Shown: in pieces, positions 1-64,000 of the stretch
Layout: every line of letters starts with the position of its first letter
Numbering within the stretch: the stretch's first letter is position 1
Assembly: GCA_054601695.1 (NCBI GenBank)
Contig: BAAHQB010000001.1
Location: 248,001 to 312,000 of the forward strand
Source: Amorphochlora amoebiformis
Lineage: Eukaryota > Cercozoa > Chlorarachniophyceae
Length of the DNA: 64,000 nucleotides
Reading direction: 5' to 3'
Translations under genes and position numbers: made by a program
Notes under the pieces: generated by a model
What the model was told of the DNA's origin: nothing
Databases searched by the model: none
The model's input: only the letters and a program-made list of their open reading frames with translations

Positions 1-455
1 GAGTGCCTTATGCCAGGGGTATGAGAGAGAGAGAGAGAGAAAGAAAGAGAGGGGAGAGAAAGAGAGAGAGAGAGAAAGAGAGAGAGAAATCGAAAGTGTG
101 CCTTATTCCAGGGGTATGAGAGAGAAAGAGAGAGAGAGAGAGAAAAAGAAAGAAAGAAAGGGGGAGAGAAAGAGAGAAAAGAGGGAGAGAAAGAGATATA
201 TCGAAAGAGTGCCTTATGCCAGGGGTATGAGAGAGAGAGAGAGAGAGAGAAAGAAAGAGAGGGGAGAGAAAGAGAGAGAGAGAGAAAGAGAGAGAGAGAT
301 ATCGAAAGTGTGCCTTATTCCAGGGGTATGAGAGAGAAAGAGAGAGAGAGAAAAAAAAAGAAAGAAAGAAAGTGGGAGAGAAAGAGAGAAAAGAGAGAGA
401 GAAAGAGAGAAATCAAAAGTGTGCCTTATGCCAGGGGTATGAGAGAGAAAGAGAA

Positions 456-508
<53 letters not shown>

Positions 509-598
509 ACGAGAGAGAAAGGGAGAGAGAGAGAAAGAGAGAGAGAGAAAGAGAGAGAGAGAAAGAGAGAGAAAGAGAGAAAGAAATGAAAAGAGTGC
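1..598. repeat. GA-rich satellite with echoes of exon 85
   Basis: GA-rich spacers separate five copies of TGCCTTATGCCAGGGGTATG at about 4, 99, 210, 311 and 422 (the sixth, at 596, is the exon edge). TATGCC and TATTCC forms alternate, giving a roughly 210-bp higher-order unit. Confidence 0.9.
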
Positions 599-63348
<62,750 letters not shown>

Positions 63349-63353
63349 CTATA

Positions 63354-64000
<647 letters not shown>

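Overview
The window is eukaryotic nuclear DNA. About nine tenths of it is simple sequence: (TA)n arrays, telomere-type TTAGGG/CCCTAA arrays, long purine or pyrimidine tracts and short minisatellites. There are no prokaryotic-style genes, rRNA, CRISPR array or complete tRNA gene. I cannot name the species; the signs are TTAGGG telomere repeats, AT-rich introns, tiny exons and GT-AG splicing. Long reading frames coding mostly Tyr-Ile, Leu-Ser, Arg-Glu, Asn-Pro or Gly-Leu are translations of the repeats and were discarded.

The short non-repetitive islands between the arrays are not random. Read on the minus strand, from high to low coordinates, I can propose 85 small exons (10 to 285 nt, mostly 35 to 100) bounded by AG acceptors and GT donors. 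Chosen together they form one open frame of roughly 5.6 kb across almost the whole 64 kb. Splice sites were partly chosen to keep the frame, so phase agreement alone is not proof. The stronger evidence is that family motifs fall in the right order: a possible ubiquitin-like fold (63.3-62.6 kb); a T4 Rnl1-type RNA ligase block RFHKFFN followed by K-L-D-G (57.9-56.1 kb); a long unassigned stretch (55.9-36 kb); a HAD phosphatase-like domain, DLDGV to LIDDR (35.7-32.3 kb); a complete DEDDy 3'-5' exonuclease, FDVEW to YAATDA (30.6-21.4 kb); a DHVTLAF segment like one half of a 2H phosphoesterase (18.5 kb); a P-loop kinase, GSGKST, CSADNFF, RWEPDP (9.3-5.3 kb); and a primase-like RLFFDVD segment (2.6-0.6 kb). 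The combination suggests an enzyme that trims, heals and seals RNA ends, in the manner of tRNA ligase, fused to further nuclease and possibly primase modules. The gene appears to run out of the window at both ends.

The introns hold a second pattern. At about 25 exons, truncated and mutated copies of the exon edge, with its splice site, are repeated between TA arrays. Copies of the donor edge always lie in the downstream intron and copies of the acceptor edge always in the upstream intron. Telomeric repeats are also built into introns: several acceptors are variant CCCTAA units and one intron begins GTAACCCTAACC.

Other contents are two copies of a roughly 250 bp element with a tRNA-like head (19.2 and 27.0 kb) and a possible fragment at 51.8 kb, a 24-bp minisatellite (22.2 kb), a 1.2 kb CT tract (23.4 kb), a 1.35 kb telomere-type array with a roughly 45-bp higher-order repeat (44.9 kb), and a roughly 55-bp unit that recurs inside telomere arrays.
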